Positions 37,386 through 48,985 of a stretch of DNA of 64,000 nucleotides are shown piece by piece. The first letter of the stretch is position 1; every line of letters starts with the position of its first letter. The stretch covers positions 1,426,001-1,490,000 of the forward strand of contig JAMXDE010000005.1 in the NCBI GenBank assembly GCA_026770025.1, in the 5' to 3' direction. This DNA is from Craspedostauros australis. Lineage: Eukaryota > Bacillariophyta > Bacillariophyceae > Mastogloiales > Achnanthaceae. The notes beneath the pieces were generated by a model. That model had not been told where the DNA came from. It ran no database searches and saw only the letters and a program-made list of their open reading frames with translations. Both the position numbers and the translations under genes were made by a program.

Positions 37386-39021
37386 GCTCCGGACTACTCT
37401 ATGGTGCGTACCAAGACATTGAGCGACGCGGGGGAGGCGATGGCAAGTACGAGCGTGTGCACGTAAGAGTGTCATCAATTGTAATACACTCCAACTCTCT
37501 CTTGTGATGTACGATTGATATACTCTACTCTACTATGCTTTACTCAAGCTCCCTTCTTTGCTTTGACATTTGCCCCATGCATCCACCCAAAACCGTGCTC
37601 CAGATCTACTCTGCTCTCTACACTCGTTGCACACTGTATGTATGGACCATCTCGAATGAAAACCAAAATGGCGCCAAATCAATTTCTTCGTGTCACGAAC
37701 GACAAAATGCGACACGCGTGCAGATTCCCACCAAGCCACACAAAGACAAATACACAACAACGACCGTTGATCTCTTCATTTGCTCTACACTTGCATCAAA
37801 GTCGCGAGTGTTCTCCAGACTACTCGGACGGTACGAGGATGTGGGGTGCCTCCCCACCCACACATTCACACACACACGCGTATCCATCCAGTCACCACAC
37901 AAAGAAGATGCTACCACTTATTGTCCCACTCTACAGAAACTTCCATACACCATAAAACTGGGACAATGAGGCAAAACGGCCCTTCTTGGGATCGACTCAT
38001 GAGGAACACACACATTGTCGGAGGGCTGAGCTCCCACCAGAGAGGGACGGCATCGTTCATCCATTCTATTATGTTATACATTGTTAGGCAATTGTCTTGC
38101 ACGCGATGACAACTCCAACTCCTCCGGCGATGGACATAGCGAGGATTATCCCCCCTTCAATGTCAAGCTGAAGCCGCCACATGTCCCATTCGTTTCTGCG
38201 ATGGGATTGCAAACCGGCACCACCGGGAATCCGTTGCCACTTTCTGGCTTTGTGTGTTTGCGCATGTTGACTTGGTCGGTTCTTCGACTGTTGGGTCTGC
38301 TTGTGTTTGCCTTTATCTTTGTCTTTGGTGATTCCCAATGATTGCTGATGGGTGTTTGACGGGGTCGTCGCCGATTTCTGCAGTCGAGAGAGACGAGGGG
38401 AAGCGAGGGAGACAGTGGGAGGGAAAGAGCGAGGGCGGGATTGGTGGTGGGTAGATGGGAATGCAAGGAGCGATGGGTGAGCCGTGAGAAGGAAGAAGCG
38501 AGCGGCGAGCAGTGAGCAGCGAAAGACACAGGAGGATAGACAGAGCCTGTTGGCGAGAGGTGAAGAAAGGGAGTGGAGGTTGGCGACGGAGGTGGCGATC
38601 AGATGATAGACGAGGCATGGTCAACGGCACCAATATCCCACAGAAGACAGGCAGGATATGGCTTCATGTATGCATGTGCACATGTGCGCACGTGGGAGCG
38701 AGCGAGAGGCAGCATGATGAAGGCTGCGCGTGGGAAAGATGTGCTCCCAAAATCAAGACAAAGACAAGAGGAAGCATATCGATCCATCAGCAAACTGAAG
38801 CCACCGGTGGGATTCAAGCTCCATCGGCCAACCTTCACCACATCCAATGCTCTCCCTTGACTCTTCCGCGTTGCTCATCGCATCGCATGGATTACGCAGC
38901 ACATCACATCACACCACAACACAACGCAAATCCAACTGCTCCACACCAGACTTCCTGGTCTTGCCTATCGACTGCTCACAATTCAGTTCTTCCCACCGGT
39001 TCGACCCCACCCAATCGCAAC
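37386..39021. other. Long intergenic region upstream of the secreted choice-of-anchor A protein
   Basis: About 1.6 kb. It contains CACACACGCG-like simple sequence at 37860-37885 and a strongly purine-rich plus strand from about 38390 to 38590. The frame of the downstream gene is open from 38512, but the part before the signal peptide looks non-coding. No RNA gene was recognised. Confidence 0.45.
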
Positions 39022-41715
39022 ATGAAGATTTCTTTGCCCTTGAGCCTGCTTCCGGCATCCCTCCTTCTCCATCCCGGATGGGTTTCAGGATGGAACTCCA
39101 ACGCTGGTCCCATCCTCAACATCGATCATGATGTCGATCAAGCCCAGTTGGAGGAGGAATCCGTGTGGTTGCGGACCCTCTCCGATACCATCTCGAGCCT
39201 CCCGCCAACCTCAGAACCAACGGCTGCCACCATCGCTGGACCTACTGGCGCTCCTACCGCATACACACCAGGATTTTGTGTGTGCCCAACACCTACGCCA
39301 TCCTCCACCACCAACTGTCCACCGAACCTTGGTGATTGCATCAGCGAAGGTACCGGACTTGGAAGCCTGGATACCTACCCACTCATTCAAGCAGGGCCAA
39401 ACATTCTCGGCCGTGACGATTCTGTCTCCCTTCTCATCGGCGGGAACTTCTTCGGCAAGCGGGGGGTTGAGATCGAAGGGAAGATTGTGACTATAGGAGA
39501 TTTCAACATCCTCAGCGGTTCGGGATTCACTTCGCTCGTTCGTTCTGGTTTTGGCTCGAATGTCATCCCGAACGATGGTGAAGACGCCGTCATCGTCGGT
39601 GGCAACCTCGCAATGGATACCGACATCACTGTTTCCTTCTCCGGAGACGGTGTCAACGTCGTGCACAGAGGCGGCAACCTCGGTCAAGGTGCCATCTTTA
39701 CGAAGGGCAACGTCACACGCGATCGCAGCCTTTCCTTCGCCAAGTACAGGGGCATCCTCGAGGATGCAAAGGTCAAGGCTGAGTTCTGGTCCAACCTCCC
39801 AGCCAACGGCATCTTCATCACGCGCGATGAACACCCAACTGGAAATCGCGTCGAGCTTCTCGCCGGGGACACCGACTGCCTCCAAGTCTACCACATCGAT
39901 TCCGATGATCTCAACTTCCGCGATTTCGGGACCTTGGTGCAGCTCAATCCCAACTTGGCAGACAAGACCATCCTCCTCAACATTAAGAGCGACGCCAACG
40001 GCACCGCGACTATTGCCAATCTCGCCAAGTTCATCGATCCATTCGGCGACACCGACTTTCAGTTCAACGCCGATACCACCGCCAACATCCTATGGAACTT
40101 CTATGATGCACAAGAGGTCATCCTCGGTGACGGCCTCACCGGCAACGGCCAGTTCCAAGGCAGCCTGCTCGTTCCGCACGGCAGCTTGACCATCTCCTTC
40201 CCGGGACACAGCGGGCGTATCCTCGTGCAGGGCGACGTCTGCCAAGATTGGCAGTCCAGCGAATTGCACAACTACGAATTCGATCCTTTCTGCCCATTGC
40301 CTCTCCCTGAGCTCTGTCCCATTCCCGAAGCCACATCCCAGCCATCGCAAGTCCCATCGCAGGCACCCACGCCCATGTTCGCGACCGAAGGTATCTGTAT
40401 CGTCAAGACGAGCACGATTGAGGAAGATCTGGCCAACGCAATTGCCGACAGCGTTCTTGAGGAAGACGAATTGTGGACGGAGACCTACCTCGATTCGCTT
40501 TCCAGCATGGCACCGACCCCAACGCCAGCGCCAACCCTGGCACCCAGCGCTGCCCTATCCGGACCAGCCATCGCCGGGATGTGCATCTGTCTGCCACCGA
40601 CCAATGTCACATCTACCTGCCCACCAAACCTTGGCGCTTGCTTCAGCGAAGGCAGTGGCAACGTCACCACGTACCCCAAGATCCAAACCAGCCTCGTCCC
40701 GCTGGGACGCGACGATTCGGTCTCCGTCCTCGTCGGTGGCGACTTCGTGGGCAAGGACGGTGCCGAAATCGAAGGTAAGATCGTGACGGTGGGAAGCTTC
40801 CGCATCGTGTCCGGATTCAATTCCTTGGTGCGCGCCGGATTTGGATCTCAGGTCGTTCCCAACGATGGCACGGATGTGCTGCTCGTGGGTCAGGATCTGG
40901 ATATCCGCAAGGATGTTGCCATCTTGCAACGAGTGAACGTTGTGTACGGTGGCGACAACACGGGCACGGGAAAGATCACCACCTTGGGCGGCAACATCAC
41001 GCAACAGCAGTCGCCCGTCAACCTCGACAAATACACCACGGCCCTCACCGACCTGCAGACCAAATCCAAGTACTGGTCCGAACTCCCCGCCAACGGCGTC
41101 TTCATTTCGCGCGATGAGCACTTCACGGGCAACCGCGTCGAATTGCTCGCCGGTGATGATGACTGCTTGCAGGTCTTCCATCTGGAACACGACGACCTCG
41201 ACTTTCGCGATTTCGGAACTCTGATCCAGCTCGATTCGACTCTGTCGTGCAAGACGGTCCTGATCAACGTCGCCGCATCCGCTGACGGCATCGTGACGAT
41301 CGCCAACATCGCCAAGTTCATCGACCCGTTCGGCAACACGGACTTTGACTTTGACAGCGACGTGACGGCCAACATCTTGTGGAATTTCTACAACGCCACG
41401 GACACGGTCGTGCTGGGAGATGGGTTGCTGGGCAACGGCCAATTCCGAGGCAGCGTCGTGGTGCCGTTCGGCGATGTGAACATCACCTTTCCTGGTCACA
41501 GCGGACGCATGATCGTGGCCGGCGATCTGTGCATGGATGTGGCGGGCGGCGAGCTGTACAACTACGAATTCGATCCCATCTGCCCATTGCCCGTGCCGGA
41601 GGATTGTCCGTCAGCAATGAATGGTCGTCTTGGAATGTTTGAGTTGGACGTTCCAGTGGCTGCAGCAGCAATGCCAATGCCATTGTCGGTGGAACACAAG
41701 AATTTGCGTGGATGA
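39022..41715 (+). CDS. Secreted protein with two tandem choice-of-anchor A (adhesin-like) domains
   Basis: 897 residues from the ATG at 39022, which opens a canonical signal peptide (MKISLPLSLLPASLLLHPG). The upstream in-frame extension was rejected because it would bury this signal. Two homologous domains follow, at about 115-426 and 549-856. Each begins GRDDSVS(L/V)L(I/V)GG, continues with EIEGKIVT(I/V)G and PNDG, includes FISRDEH-like and ELLAGD(T/D)DCLQV(Y/F) blocks, and ends ITFPGHSGR then ELYNYEFDP(F/I)CPLP. They resemble the choice-of-anchor A family of bacterial surface adhesins. Linkers are Pro/Ser/Thr-rich (PSQVPSQAPTP; PTPTPAPTLAPS), with short Cys-containing segments (CVCPTPTP; CICLPP) preceding each domain. 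There is no membrane anchor at the C-terminus. A role at the cell surface or in the wall is likely. Confidence 0.87.
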   Translation: MKISLPLSLLPASLLLHPGWVSGWNSNAGPILNIDHDVDQAQLEEESVWLRTLSDTISSLPPTSEPTAATIAGPTGAPTAYTPGFCVCPTPTPSSTTNCPPNLGDCISEGTGLGSLDTYPLIQAGPNILGRDDSVSLLIGGNFFGKRGVEIEGKIVTIGDFNILSGSGFTSLVRSGFGSNVIPNDGEDAVIVGGNLAMDTDITVSFSGDGVNVVHRGGNLGQGAIFTKGNVTRDRSLSFAKYRGILEDAKVKAEFWSNLPANGIFITRDEHPTGNRVELLAGDTDCLQVYHIDSDDLNFRDFGTLVQLNPNLADKTILLNIKSDANGTATIANLAKFIDPFGDTDFQFNADTTANILWNFYDAQEVILGDGLTGNGQFQGSLLVPHGSLTISFPGHSGRILVQGDVCQDWQSSELHNYEFDPFCPLPLPELCPIPEATSQPSQVPSQAPTPMFATEGICIVKTSTIEEDLANAIADSVLEEDELWTETYLDSLSSMAPTPTPAPTLAPSAALSGPAIAGMCICLPPTNVTSTCPPNLGACFSEGSGNVTTYPKIQTSLVPLGRDDSVSVLVGGDFVGKDGAEIEGKIVTVGSFRIVSGFNSLVRAGFGSQVVPNDGTDVLLVGQDLDIRKDVAILQRVNVVYGGDNTGTGKITTLGGNITQQQSPVNLDKYTTALTDLQTKSKYWSELPANGVFISRDEHFTGNRVELLAGDDDCLQVFHLEHDDLDFRDFGTLIQLDSTLSCKTVLINVAASADGIVTIANIAKFIDPFGNTDFDFDSDVTANILWNFYNATDTVVLGDGLLGNGQFRGSVVVPFGDVNITFPGHSGRMIVAGDLCMDVAGGELYNYEFDPICPLPVPEDCPSAMNGRLGMFELDVPVAAAAMPMPLSVEHKNLRG

Positions 41716-41739
41716 GAATGAGGAGCAATACGTGCTCCA

Positions 41740-41949
41740 GACTATTGAATGAGTTCATTGCTGGCGCAGCTACAGGCTTCTATATCCTTGAATCTGCAGT
41801 CGTCACCACCATAAGCACAACGCAGTGAACACGATGCCATACTTGACTATTGAATGGGTTCATTGCTGGCGCAGCTGCAGGCTTCTATATCCTTGAATCT
41901 GCAGTCATCACCGCCATAAGCACAACGCAGTGAACACGATACCATACTT
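41740..41949. repeat. Tandem duplication, two 105-bp units
   Basis: Units 41740-41844 and 41845-41949 begin GACTATTGAATG and end CATACTT, differing at only a few positions. The first starts 25 bp after the stop of the choice-of-anchor A gene, so it probably lies in its 3' UTR or terminator region. Confidence 0.92.
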
Positions 41950-42010
41950 TACATGAATGAAGAGGAAGCAGGCGATGCGGATCTAATTATTATTTTAACC
42001 TTCCTCAAAT

Positions 42011-43698
42011 CTAAACAATGTTTTCGTCATTGTTATTGTTCTGAGTGTTGTCATCGTCATTGCTGTTGCTGTCGTTGTCGCCAACGTTGTCGTTAACGTT
42101 CACATCGCCATTCTCCATGTCATCAGCATTTTCGTCGTCATTGGAATCGGCCGATGGAAGCATCGAATCGGCGCGTGACAGATCCATGGAACTGGATCGC
42201 GATTCCGTGCGCTGCGTGCATGTCGATGCCTCGGTCTGTTCATGCTGCTGCCGCCTCTCCCATTCCGCTTTCTGCTCGTGAATGAGTTGGCTCGGCACGA
42301 ACCAATGGCGGCAGATGGGACACCGCTTCTTCCCCTTGATGAGCCATGGCAGTATGCAATCGTAATGAAAGGCGTGGCGACATTTCAAGTTGGACCAAAC
42401 GACCTGATCGTCGGCCTCGTAGACGCCGAGGCAGATGGCGCAGTGGGCGTCGACAAGTCGTTGTTCCCCTTCGATGTTGCAGCCATGGTGATGTTGACAG
42501 GCGGTGAGTGGCAATCGAACTCGAAGCGTGTCGTTCTGATCGTCATCGTCGAGGAAGACAGCGCCGTCGTCCGTTTCCTCGTTGGAGGAGGATGCGACGG
42601 ATGTGGACGACGACGTGGATGATGATGTCTTGTCCTTTCCTTTTGCAAGGATGTCATCGTCGTCGTCATCGTCATCATTGATGCCTTCATCAACGCACAT
42701 GCCGCATGTGAACGCCTCCGATGTGTCGCATGTGCATTCCGTTTCTGTGCACGTGGACGATGCCCGGAACGGTCTTCTGCATGGTCTTGGCAGAGGCGGA
42801 GGTGTTGAAGTTGCTGATGACGTTGCCACGGTGGATGGCTGTTGCATGCCAGATGAGGGAATTTGGTTTTCCACATCCGCAGCTTCGTCGTTGTTATTCT
42901 CTTTCTCGGTAGTAGCAGCGTCACCGTTTGTATTGACATTGTCATTGACGTCATCGCGAACGTCAACGAAGTCTTCTGTGGTCGCCACCTGCAAGTGAGA
43001 AAATGTGGCGGAATGGAATTCCATGCGGGAAAGGGGTACGTACCAGCGTGGCGAAGCATGATGTGGCGTGTGCCGAACCAAGTCGTGTGAGTGAGTCGGC
43101 GTCTTTTTGGACAGGTAGTACTCAATGAGTGTGCCAATACTCCAGCCGTACATGGAGGATGGTGTGAAGGGAAGAGGAAACCAAACACATGCCAACGGTG
43201 CATGCACTTGGAATGGCGAGGAACAATGGCGAGAACAGTTGCAAACCTGCACCCAAACGTTCATACTGAAACGGTCATACCGAAACGCCTGTACTCGGCT
43301 CCGCTCTTCACCCAAACACACAGCACGACACAACACAGCACGAGATGTCACGATACGACACGTCACTGTACGATACGCACCATCGTGAAAGGCTTGAGAT
43401 ACAGCTCGTACCACGCCCGACGTTCCTGACGTCTCGCGATCTTCTGCTCTTCGCGCATCTCCGTTTGCAGCTGTCGGAAGACCTGTTGTGCGAATTCTCG
43501 ATCGGATCGAACCTGAGCCGTTTCGCCATCGTCGGAAGCATGCAGACCCTGCAGGTGTCGCCGGCGTCGTCGTTGGAAGAAGGGGAAGCAGCAGCAGCAA
43601 GGACCGACGTCGTGTTCGCGGCGTGAGTAGAATTCGCGCAGGAGGATTGTCACGATGACGGTGATGGACACCATCGCGGCGAAGAAGATGAAGATCAT
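42011..43698 (-). CDS. Membrane RING-H2 E3 ubiquitin ligase, two exons (paralogue A)
   Basis: Exon 1 is 43698-43381 and exon 2 is 42988-42011, with a 392-bp phase-0 intron (donor ACGATG|GTGCGT, acceptor TTGCAG|GTG), giving 431 residues. An N-terminal membrane segment (IFIFFAAMVSITVIVTILL) is followed by a cluster GPCCCCFPFF and basic residues, then a helical EFAQQVFRQLQTEMREEQK block. Exon 2 is acidic and Asn/Asp/Ser-rich and carries the RING at about 287-335: HCAICLGVY...CRHAFHYDCILPWLIKGKKRCPICRHW. RING-H2 ligases transfer ubiquitin from an E2 to nearby substrates. The C-terminus is an Asn/Asp run. The protein is a clear paralogue of the gene at 51105-52665 with the intron at the same place. 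A longer frame beginning further upstream on the minus strand crosses the intron and is not the gene. Confidence 0.82.
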
Positions 43699-44438
43699 GG
43701 TTGCGTTGTTTGTTGCTCTGTTGGTTGCTCCGTTTGATGTGGTGGTTGTGTTGGATAGCTGCGCTTGGCTGTGGTCTTGGCTTTATGAGTATTTTATGTT
43801 CGTCAATGCTGTTGTTGATGGTTGGCACTTGCTTGTGGTTGATGGTTGATGGTTCTGGTGTAGGAAAGCCGATGGTCGAAATGAATGAGTTGAGTGATGG
43901 CGTTGATGGATGAAAGTGTTGGCGCAAATGCGGAATTGTGTCGATGAGAGGTCAATGAGAGACCAACGAACCCTTTCGTGATGCGCCTTCGTTGGATTGT
44001 GTGGTGCTGTGTTGCTTTGTATTGCTTTGTGTTGTTTCCTGTTACTTTGTGCCAGTTTGTGAGGAAGCAGTGATTTTAAAGTCACCAAAGTTCCGATGGT
44101 CCGAAGGGTGCAGCAGTTTGAGTGTTTGGCCGATCGTCTGATGCTCTGCGGCACTCTCTATTCTTCATGTTGTTGTCGCGGACTGGTGGGAAAGCAAAAG
44201 TAAAGCACACCAATGCGACACGGATACTCGACCAGCACGCTTTAATGCGTGAGCAGGTCACACCCAATTCTCCTCTCTCTGCTGGCACTTCACTCGTTCC
44301 TCTCATTTCGTTCGTTTCTTCGGTTCTCGCCACAGATCAACCAGATCATCACGTCCGATTCATCACAGAATCATTTGTTTTTCCTTCCTTTCCTTCGTTT
44401 GTTCGTCTTCTTCTCTTCCTCTCTCTCCACAAACAGCA
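43699..44438. other. Upstream region of RING paralogue A
   Basis: 740 bp from the paralogue A start to the left end of the second TIR element. It is TTTGTGTTG-rich near 44000-44060. No gene was recognised. Confidence 0.4.
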
Positions 44439-44460
44439 GGGAGCAGGGGAAATAGACGAC
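44439..44460 (+). repeat. Left terminal inverted repeat of the 4.57-kb element
   Basis: Begins GGGAGCAGGGGAAATAG. It matches 48986-49007 inverted, with two A/T differences, and is preceded by AGCA. Confidence 0.8.
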
Positions 44461-45744
44461 ATTTTCCCGGATGTAGGGAAAATGTCAGCATTTCCTGTTA
44501 TTGCTTTCCCATATTTCCCAAGATTGCAAAACGAGTCCCATTGCATCTGTTTGGCATCATGTGTAGTGCTTTACAAGAACTTCACATGTACCATGTCGAC
44601 TGCTCCATGTGTTGTACAACGATACCATCAACTTTGTGTATCGCGATTTCCGAGACACGTTCAAGTCGTGTTGTTTTCGTTGTTCCAACAAACAGTTGCC
44701 GGTTGTGTGCAATTCTACTCGTACTTGCAAAGAGAGTTTTTGGATTGTTCTCGCTTAGTCGCTTCGCCCATGCACGTTTCTTCGCAAATCCGATTGCTGT
44801 TGCGCGATACACAGATGGCACTCATTGGTGGTGGATTGCTGCAAGCAGAACAAGTGTGCGCATTCAAGTGCGTCATGCGGAGAACAGAGCAGTTGTGATT
44901 CAAAGACGGCAGAGCGGTCTATTTACACTCATGACTGCACACCTGGTTGTCTGATGTTTGCTTGTATTCGTGAGGGAAGAGAGATACAGAGTATGTGGGA
45001 GTGCAGTAGAGTGGAGGAGTACAGCGCCTGTGTTCTGATACGAATGCGAATGTGAAGAGTGCCAGCATGAGCATTCATGGTGCTGCGTATCGGTTTTGGG
45101 GTTGGTGCTGACGCATCGCGGCGCACCAATGTGGTGCTGCGTACTCAAGGTGCATGCGGAGAAATGTGCTGTTTCATTGCATTGCCGCATACCCAGCACT
45201 GTCGGAATGTGTGGTGAAGTGCGAGCACGCTCTTCTCCTTCCACCACACAGAGAAAGTTCTGGCATTCCCGTTCTCAGCCTCAACTTGGCATCCTGATGC
45301 AAGGCGAGACCCGATGTGGAGGATGCGAATGCAGAACACCATTGTTACAGACGTGGTAACAAACAACAATGTCCTGTGCATACTTATCCTGAGAATGACG
45401 ACAACATGTTTGCGACAATTGCAGTGTTGCTCTTCTCCGCTCGCACTTGGGCTTGTTCCTTGACAACGGAATAGTGGTGTGCGCTATTTGCAGCCAAGCA
45501 ATGGCGCAACATCTGACATTCGTGTTCGTTTCGGAAGAGCATCACAGGTCTGGAGGACAGGGCGCAATGATTCTTGTATGGAAGCATGCATTTGTTTCCG
45601 CCACAAGCATAAATGTCATTCGCAAACTGGTTGGTCATGATGCATCAACAAACGCGATTATCGATGTGCTCCAACAGTGTGCGACGGACCTGCGCCGGCG
45701 TGCAATTTGCTGTCCATGTGTCGCCCCGCGCGTCTGATCGCTGC

Positions 45745-46470
45745 GTCATTGCACATGGAAAGTGGATGCGCAAGCGCAGCCAAAGTGCACGTGCAGCGGA
45801 TGTCCGGCGGACGTGCAACGCATGTGCATTGCAGTTGTGCGCACTGCACATGGACTTCGACTGCACATGCGCATGTACATGCACTTCGGCTGCACTGTAC
45901 TGCACTGCACTGCACTGCACTGTACTGTACTGTACTGTACTGCACTGCACATGCACATGCACTTGCACTTGCACCTTGCACTTTCCGCGCACATGCACTT
46001 CACATGCAGATGCACACGCACTTTTCATGCACATGCACTGCACTGCACATGCACTTCGACTGCACATGCGCTTCGACTGCGCGTACACATGCACTGCACT
46101 GCACATGCACTTCGACTGCGCGTGCACTTCGACTGCGCATGCACTTCGACTGCGCGTGCACATGCACTGCACTGCACTTTTCCAGCGCCTGCATTTTCCC
46201 TGCGCATGCACTTCGACTGCACATGCACATGCACATGCACTGCACTTTTCCTGCGCCTGCATTTTCCCTGCTCGTGCGCATGCACTGCACTTCGACTGCG
46301 CTTTTCCTTGCGCCTGCATTTTCCCTGCGCATGCACTGCACCTGCACATGCACTGCACTTTTCCTGCACATGCACTGCACTGCACTTTTCCTGCACATGC
46401 ATTTTCCCTGCGCATGCATTTTCCCCTGTGCATGCATTTTCCCCTGCGCATGCATTTTCCCTGCACAACC
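45745..46470. repeat. Complex satellite of TGCACATGCACT / TTCGACTGCGC / TGCATTTTCCCTGCGCA units
   Basis: About 725 bp made of permuted short units: a dinucleotide-like TGTAC/TGCAC run at 45895-45945, then TGCACATGCACTTCGACTGCGCA units. The last part has TGCATTTTCCCCTGCGCA units with TTTTCCC at 46402, 46419, 46437 and 46455 (17-18 bp spacing). Several frames remain open through it on both strands because the units lack stops. This is not evidence of coding. Confidence 0.9.
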
Positions 46471-46805
46471 ACAATTCCCAAGACATAACTACGACATGAT
46501 TCGGTCCTCACTGAGACATAAATCATATTCTATTTCTAGTCAATACTGCATAGACTAACATCATTGATCACACGAAAGAATCATACCAAAGAAGAAAAGG
46601 ATGATTTAATGCAATTGAGGCGTTATCTATTTCCCCAATACACTAGTATGGACCTTATTCCTCTGTTGTTTGTTGCTAATTAGTACTAAAATTAAAGTGG
46701 AAGTGATGCTGTGATGGCCAAGAGGCAGGATCGTGTTCATGTCCTATCGGACATAACACAGACATAAATAAGACATAAATACGCATCAGAATGTGAGATG
46801 ACCCG

Positions 46806-47060
46806 GATGTGCAGATAATGTGCAGCTTGCAGGGAAGTTGTCGGCAAATGCGTGCATGCGCGGGGAATGTGCAGTTTGCAGGGAAGTTGTCGACGCATGC
46901 AGTGGTGCGCGGGGAATGTACAGTTTGCAGGGAAGATGTCGACGCATGCAGTGATGCGCGGGGAATGTGCAGTTTGCAGGGAAGATGTCGACGCATGCAG
47001 TGATGCGCAGAAAATGCGCGGTTTGTGGCGAAGATGTTGGGAAATGTGCGTGATGTGCAG
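46806..47060. repeat. Tandem repeat, about 49-bp units with GGGGAATGTGCAG and GCAGGGAAG
   Basis: Roughly four units of about 49 bp. Each contains GCGCGGGGAATGTGCAG, TTTGCAGGGAAG(A/T)TGTCGAC and GCATGCAGTG. The GGGGAA and CAGGGAA cores are on the plus strand, opposite to the TTTTCCC units at 46402-46461. Confidence 0.88.
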
Positions 47061-48985
47061 TGCATGCGCGAGGAAAGATGCGTGAAGGATGTTGTCTTGA
47101 TGGACGTGCACTCCTTGCACAGGCCTCGTTGTGCGCGCGAAGGATGTGCTTCGCAGAGCGCGCATTGGCATCATGCAGACGCAATTGGAATTGTCGGTGG
47201 GGCACGCGCATGCGGACAGGCACATGACATCAAAAACGCGCATGCGAATACGTAAAGCCGGACCAACAACTGCATGTGACGGCGTTTCGTTGCGGAAATT
47301 GCGCAGACTAAGAGTTGATTCACGATGCGCGCCTGTTCTGCAACAAGCCACAGAGCAACGGTTCGCATCTCTTGTGGCTGCTCCATGACGCCATCACTGA
47401 CAGGTAATTGCGCAACAGTGGTTTGATGGAAGCGCTGTTCTGCACCGAAACAGAGAATACGATCAGCTCAATCGCGCACCATCAACACATCCACGCCTTG
47501 ACGAAGGAGGATCCGTCTTCACTGCACTTGCCCGCACTTTCCATCCAGTCATTGCAAATGCAGTAGCAAAAATACAGAAGTGCAACACCCCTCTTGTGCT
47601 GTGGTGACCTGTTGATGCTGATCCGGCTTCTGCCAATGGTGCATGTGGTGACTCCCCATTGTCCAAAGCTGCCGTTGCTGTTTTTCTCACGAAAAGAGGG
47701 AGAACTGTTCAGGTTGCCGCAATGCTCGTGTGCATGACATCATTGTGATATTTTTGTATGGATGCCGGGCGCAACTTCGATCGGAGGAGAAAGAAAGAGA
47801 TCGCGATGATGTTGATGTGGTTGGACTTGCTCGATTTCTCCAACTCCTCGTGCGCGTGTCAGCTCCAATCCAGTCGCCGCCGCCCACGTCATACCATCCG
47901 CATGCATCGATGTACGACTAACACAGAACCTCCTTGTGTCTGGTCATTGGCATCTTGATCACTGTTTGCCAGTATCGACCGTGCGCGAGGATTGCAGAAG
48001 TACGCGCTGTCTCGCAGAACAAAACAGAGGAGAGCCAACGCCCGCAGTCACACCGCGTTGTGCTCTGCAGTGGTACGCGAACGATCATGCCCTTGCGACC
48101 ATACCAGTGCCATACGAGCCAAGATGAGCAGTGCTATTCGAATGACAATCATCTTGCTATTGCAACACACAAGTGCAAAAGTGTCTCAATGAAACACTAC
48201 ATCAATGACAACTGGTTTGTGAACTGAATAGAGTGCGAGCAGAGCAAGGTGGAGTAGAGTATTGTAGGAGTAGAGCAGTAGCTATCAGTGCAACAATGCA
48301 TGAATGCGCCAACAACAACGGTTCACTTCCATTTTGTGACGACAGCGGCAGCATGTTTGTGTGGTGCTGCTCTCGTGACACGTTGTGTGTTGTGTTCTTT
48401 GGCGCACATTGAGATGGACAAACTCGCACCACGGAGAACACATGCTTTGTCGCCCTCTTCGAAATCGAAGAACACTTTTCGTGACCAAAGGGTTTGCGTG
48501 AGAGGAGTATTAGTTGCAGTTCGCCGGACATTGTTGTCACCGCAAAATGGACTGCAACCTGGCATGGCAAATGACACAGAAACGAGACAGCAAGCGTGCG
48601 TTCGCGAGTTCACAGAAGGATGACCAGGAACCACGAGCAGTCGATTCCTCTATTTGTGTTGGCGATTTACGTGGATGGTACAGAGACACCGAGTGTGTGA
48701 CTGTGGGTGTCGCGCCCGTCGAATGACAACGAAAGCGGGTCCAACGCCGAGAAACACTCGGTGCTGTGTGAAGGACATGAACGACGCAGAAACCAACGCA
48801 GAACCAAACGACCACACCAGTCACCACCAAAACCAAGGAGCACAAACGCCAACAACAACTCCCATTGGAGTACTATCGATACCACTTGCGTTTGTTTTGC
48901 ATTGTCCTGACAGCATTGGTCGTATCAGTCTGATGCGGGGAAAATTCCCGTGAACAAGTGCATAAAAACATCCTTTTTTTTGAGC

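Noticed and set aside
36678..37478. 266-residue minus-strand frame
   Set aside because: Antisense shadow of the PPIL2 coding region.
38084..38338. 84-residue minus-strand frame with a hydrophobic C-terminal segment
   Set aside because: Short and isolated, with a basic low-complexity first half; could be the last exon of an unseen gene but cannot be supported.
45613..46558. Several overlapping frames of about 290 residues rich in Cys, His, Ala and Met
   Set aside because: Translated satellite; open in multiple frames on both strands with the same repeats, so not evidence of coding.
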